Assembly (NCBI GenBank): GCA_902805755.1
Contig: CADCUA010000220.1
Location: 1-17,504 of the forward strand
Direction: 5' to 3'
Length of the DNA stretch: 17,504 bases
Source: an uncultured Lysobacter sp.
GTDB taxonomy: Bacteria > Pseudomonadota > Gammaproteobacteria > Xanthomonadales > Xanthomonadaceae
Position 1 is the stretch's first letter. The number at the start of each line of letters is the position of its first letter. Both the position numbers and the translations under genes were made by a program. The notes under the pieces were generated by a model. It saw nothing but the letters and a program-made list of their open reading frames with translations, did not search any database and was not told where the DNA came from. Positions 16,281 to 17,504 of this stretch are shown here, piece by piece.

Positions 16281-16802
16281 GTGTCCACTTCATTCGCATA
16301 CCTGCACACGGCCGATGGCGAGCGGCTGCTCGAGGCCGAGGCGCTGGTCGTCGTTCTGAGCCGCGGCGAGATTGAAAGTGGGCGTGTCGGGCACACGATC
16401 GACCGCCTCATGAACCTGTCCGATGACCCGGTGCTGGCGCGGAAGTACGAAGGCCGCGTGCACCTGGTATTCGCGGGCTACGGGAGCGAGCCTCACCAGA
16501 ACGCCACGTGCCGACGGTTCTTCCGTGCACTCACCGACCAGTGGCCGTACTGGTTCCATTTCCTCGAGCGCCGTGAGGGCAGTCTGCGCCTTGCCTTGCA
16601 ACTGCTCGTTGGCGTTACCGAAGTGCACCGACGCGGCACGGCCCCTGTCGCGGTCGTAGACGTCGCGCTGTTCAACACGACGGTGGAAGGGATGCTGCAC
16701 GGGCTTGCCGGTATCCACCACGATCTGCGCATCGGCGCCGACCACACGAGCCGTGCGTCCTCGGACGTGCTGAGAGCGTTGCGAGTGCGCGAGCTCGTCT
16801 AA
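16281..16802 (+). CDS. Conserved-looking hypothetical protein, 173 residues
   Basis: It starts at GTG 16281 with a good ribosome-binding site and ends at TAA 16800-16802. The translation has balanced composition and is clearly better than the opposing frame. There is no signal peptide or membrane helix, so it is probably cytoplasmic. It is an alpha/beta protein with segments EALVVVLSRGE (20-30), GRVHLVFAGYGSEPHQ (58-73) and DQWPYWFHFLE (86-96, rich in aromatics), then a helical leucine-rich part SLRLALQLLVGVTEV (101-115). I do not recognise the family and see no catalytic motif. It is monocistronic and converges on the PLP-enzyme gene, so the context does not suggest a role. Confidence 0.75.
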   Translation: MSTSFAYLHTADGERLLEAEALVVVLSRGEIESGRVGHTIDRLMNLSDDPVLARKYEGRVHLVFAGYGSEPHQNATCRRFFRALTDQWPYWFHFLERREGSLRLALQLLVGVTEVHRRGTAPVAVVDVALFNTTVEGMLHGLAGIHHDLRIGADHTSRASSDVLRALRVRELV

Positions 16803-16845
16803 GCGTCGCGCCATCACCATTCCGCGGCCGTCGAACACGCTGCAG

Positions 16846-16866
16846 CTCGTCGTGGCCAGCGACGAG
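16846..16866. terminator. Hairpin between convergent genes, possible bidirectional terminator
   Basis: CTCGTCG-TGGCCAG-CGACGAG forms a perfect 7-base stem with a 7-base loop, midway between the TAA at 16802 and the TGA at 16906. No T-run follows on either strand, so it is not a classical intrinsic terminator; the position is the main argument. Confidence 0.35.
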
Positions 16867-16905
16867 ATCAGTCCGGTACTCGTCATCAAGTTGATCGATG
16901 TGCCC

Positions 16906-17504
16906 TCAGGAGCGCCCGTACCGTTCAAGGCGCTCGATGACGGCTTCGATATCCGCGCCCGGGTTCGCGACGGCACATCGCAGCCAGCGCCGGTTGCAGA
17001 CGGTCGCAATCGATACCATTCCGTCCGGCAGGGCTTCGCACGCCCCATCCACGTCGCCGTGGGCCGGTCGGAAGAGCACCACGCCGGCCTGCGGAGTTGC
17101 GAACAACTCATACGACGAAGATCGCCCGACCCAGTCCGCGAGGCGGATGGCAAAGGCCATGCATCGATCGAGGCGTTCGGCAATTCCTTCCTGCCCCCAC
17201 GCGAGCAAGGTACCCAGGAGTGGAAGGGCGATCGCGCCGTGCGAGCCGAGCAGGCCAACGTTCGGTGCCGCAAGATAGGCGCCGCCGAAGCTCAGGGCCC
17301 GATTGGCCCGTTCGGTCTCGCGGAACAGTACGAGCGCCGATTCCTTCGGCTGGAACAGCCACTTGTGCGCGGACACCGACACGGAGTCGGCGAGTTCGAT
17401 GCCTGCCAGCAAGCCTGCATGCTGTCCGGACAGTCTTAGAGGACCGGCCCACGCAGCATCAACATGGCTCCAGGCGGCGCGCCCGCACAAGTCCAGGGGA
17501 TCGA
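16906..17504 (-). CDS. PLP-dependent group II decarboxylase-like enzyme, C-terminal part
   Basis: The frame is open through the right edge, so the N-terminal part is missing; 198 residues are visible before TGA 16906-16908. The sequence carries the two hallmark motifs of the pyridoxal-dependent decarboxylase family (group II, Pfam PF00282): HVDAAWAG with the cofactor-contacting Asp, and SVSAHKWLFQP, whose Lys (codon 17362-17364) would form the Schiff base with PLP. Downstream features also fit: SFGGAYL, then GSHGAIALPLLGTL, the arginine/leucine helix, and a closing ANPGADIEAVIERL. The family removes the alpha-carboxyl of amino acids such as diaminobutyrate, aspartate, glutamate or aromatic ones; the visible part does not fix the substrate. 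There is no sign of damage in the visible portion. Confidence 0.88.
   Translation of the reverse strand, partial: DPLDLCGRAAWSHVDAAWAGPLRLSGQHAGLLAGIELADSVSVSAHKWLFQPKESALVLFRETERANRALSFGGAYLAAPNVGLLGSHGAIALPLLGTLLAWGQEGIAERLDRCMAFAIRLADWVGRSSSYELFATPQAGVVLFRPAHGDVDGACEALPDGMVSIATVCNRRWLRCAVANPGADIEAVIERLERYGRS

Noticed and set aside
16290..17273. Minus-strand open frame of 327 codons spanning the convergent gene pair
   Set aside because: It runs across two better-supported genes and their intergenic hairpin in another frame, and has no recognisable features.

Overview
The window is very GC-rich. Third codon positions are strongly G/C, and long antisense shadow frames run opposite every real gene. 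The gene style (signal peptides, a lipobox, an outer-membrane barrel, a CHASE2 sensor) points to a diderm gammaproteobacterium, most likely Xanthomonadaceae/Lysobacteraceae (Lysobacter or Luteimonas type). That placement is an inference from style, not from a marker gene.

Positions 1-14420 hold one tightly packed minus-strand operon of six genes, the last one running off the left edge. In transcription order it encodes: (1) a membrane CHASE2 sensor with GAF-like and PAS-like regions and a degenerate histidine-kinase end; (2) a 1038-residue membrane protein with two tandem PgsC/CapC-like units (the membrane subunit of poly-gamma-glutamate synthesis) fused to a long soluble region; (3) a membrane-anchored periplasmic protein of unknown family; (4) a lipoprotein resembling PghP-type poly-gamma-glutamate hydrolases, with the zinc-site residues visible; (5) a 1463-residue exported protein with a large beta-rich and helical periplasmic part and a C-terminal region that looks like an outer-membrane beta-barrel; (6) a probably cytoplasmic HEAT-repeat-like protein. 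Genes overlap by 4, 11, 10 and 4 bases, and only the first junction has a 5-base gap. Together they cover cytoplasm, inner membrane, periplasm and outer membrane.

My main hypothesis is that this is an undescribed Gram-negative machine for making, modifying or exporting a gamma-linked polyamino acid or related polymer. Two independent links to poly-gamma-glutamate (PgsC-like units and a PghP-like enzyme) sit beside an export-type outer-membrane protein, by analogy with Pga, Pel and Bcs systems. The soluble part of the PgsC-like protein also appears to carry two diverged copies of the hydrolase fold with the catalytic residues lost. No amide ligase (PgsB/CapB, ATP-grasp) is visible; it would have to lie left of the window or elsewhere in the genome.

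Positions 14421-14715 form the probable control region of the operon, with an A/T-rich palindrome and repeated GCAACG hexamers. At 14716-15555 (minus) there is a secreted dienelactone-hydrolase-like alpha/beta hydrolase. Positions 15556-16280 hold no convincing gene. At 16281-16802 (plus) there is an orphan 173-residue protein starting at GTG. It faces the C-terminal part of a PLP-dependent group II decarboxylase-like enzyme (16906 to the right edge, minus), with a small hairpin between the two.
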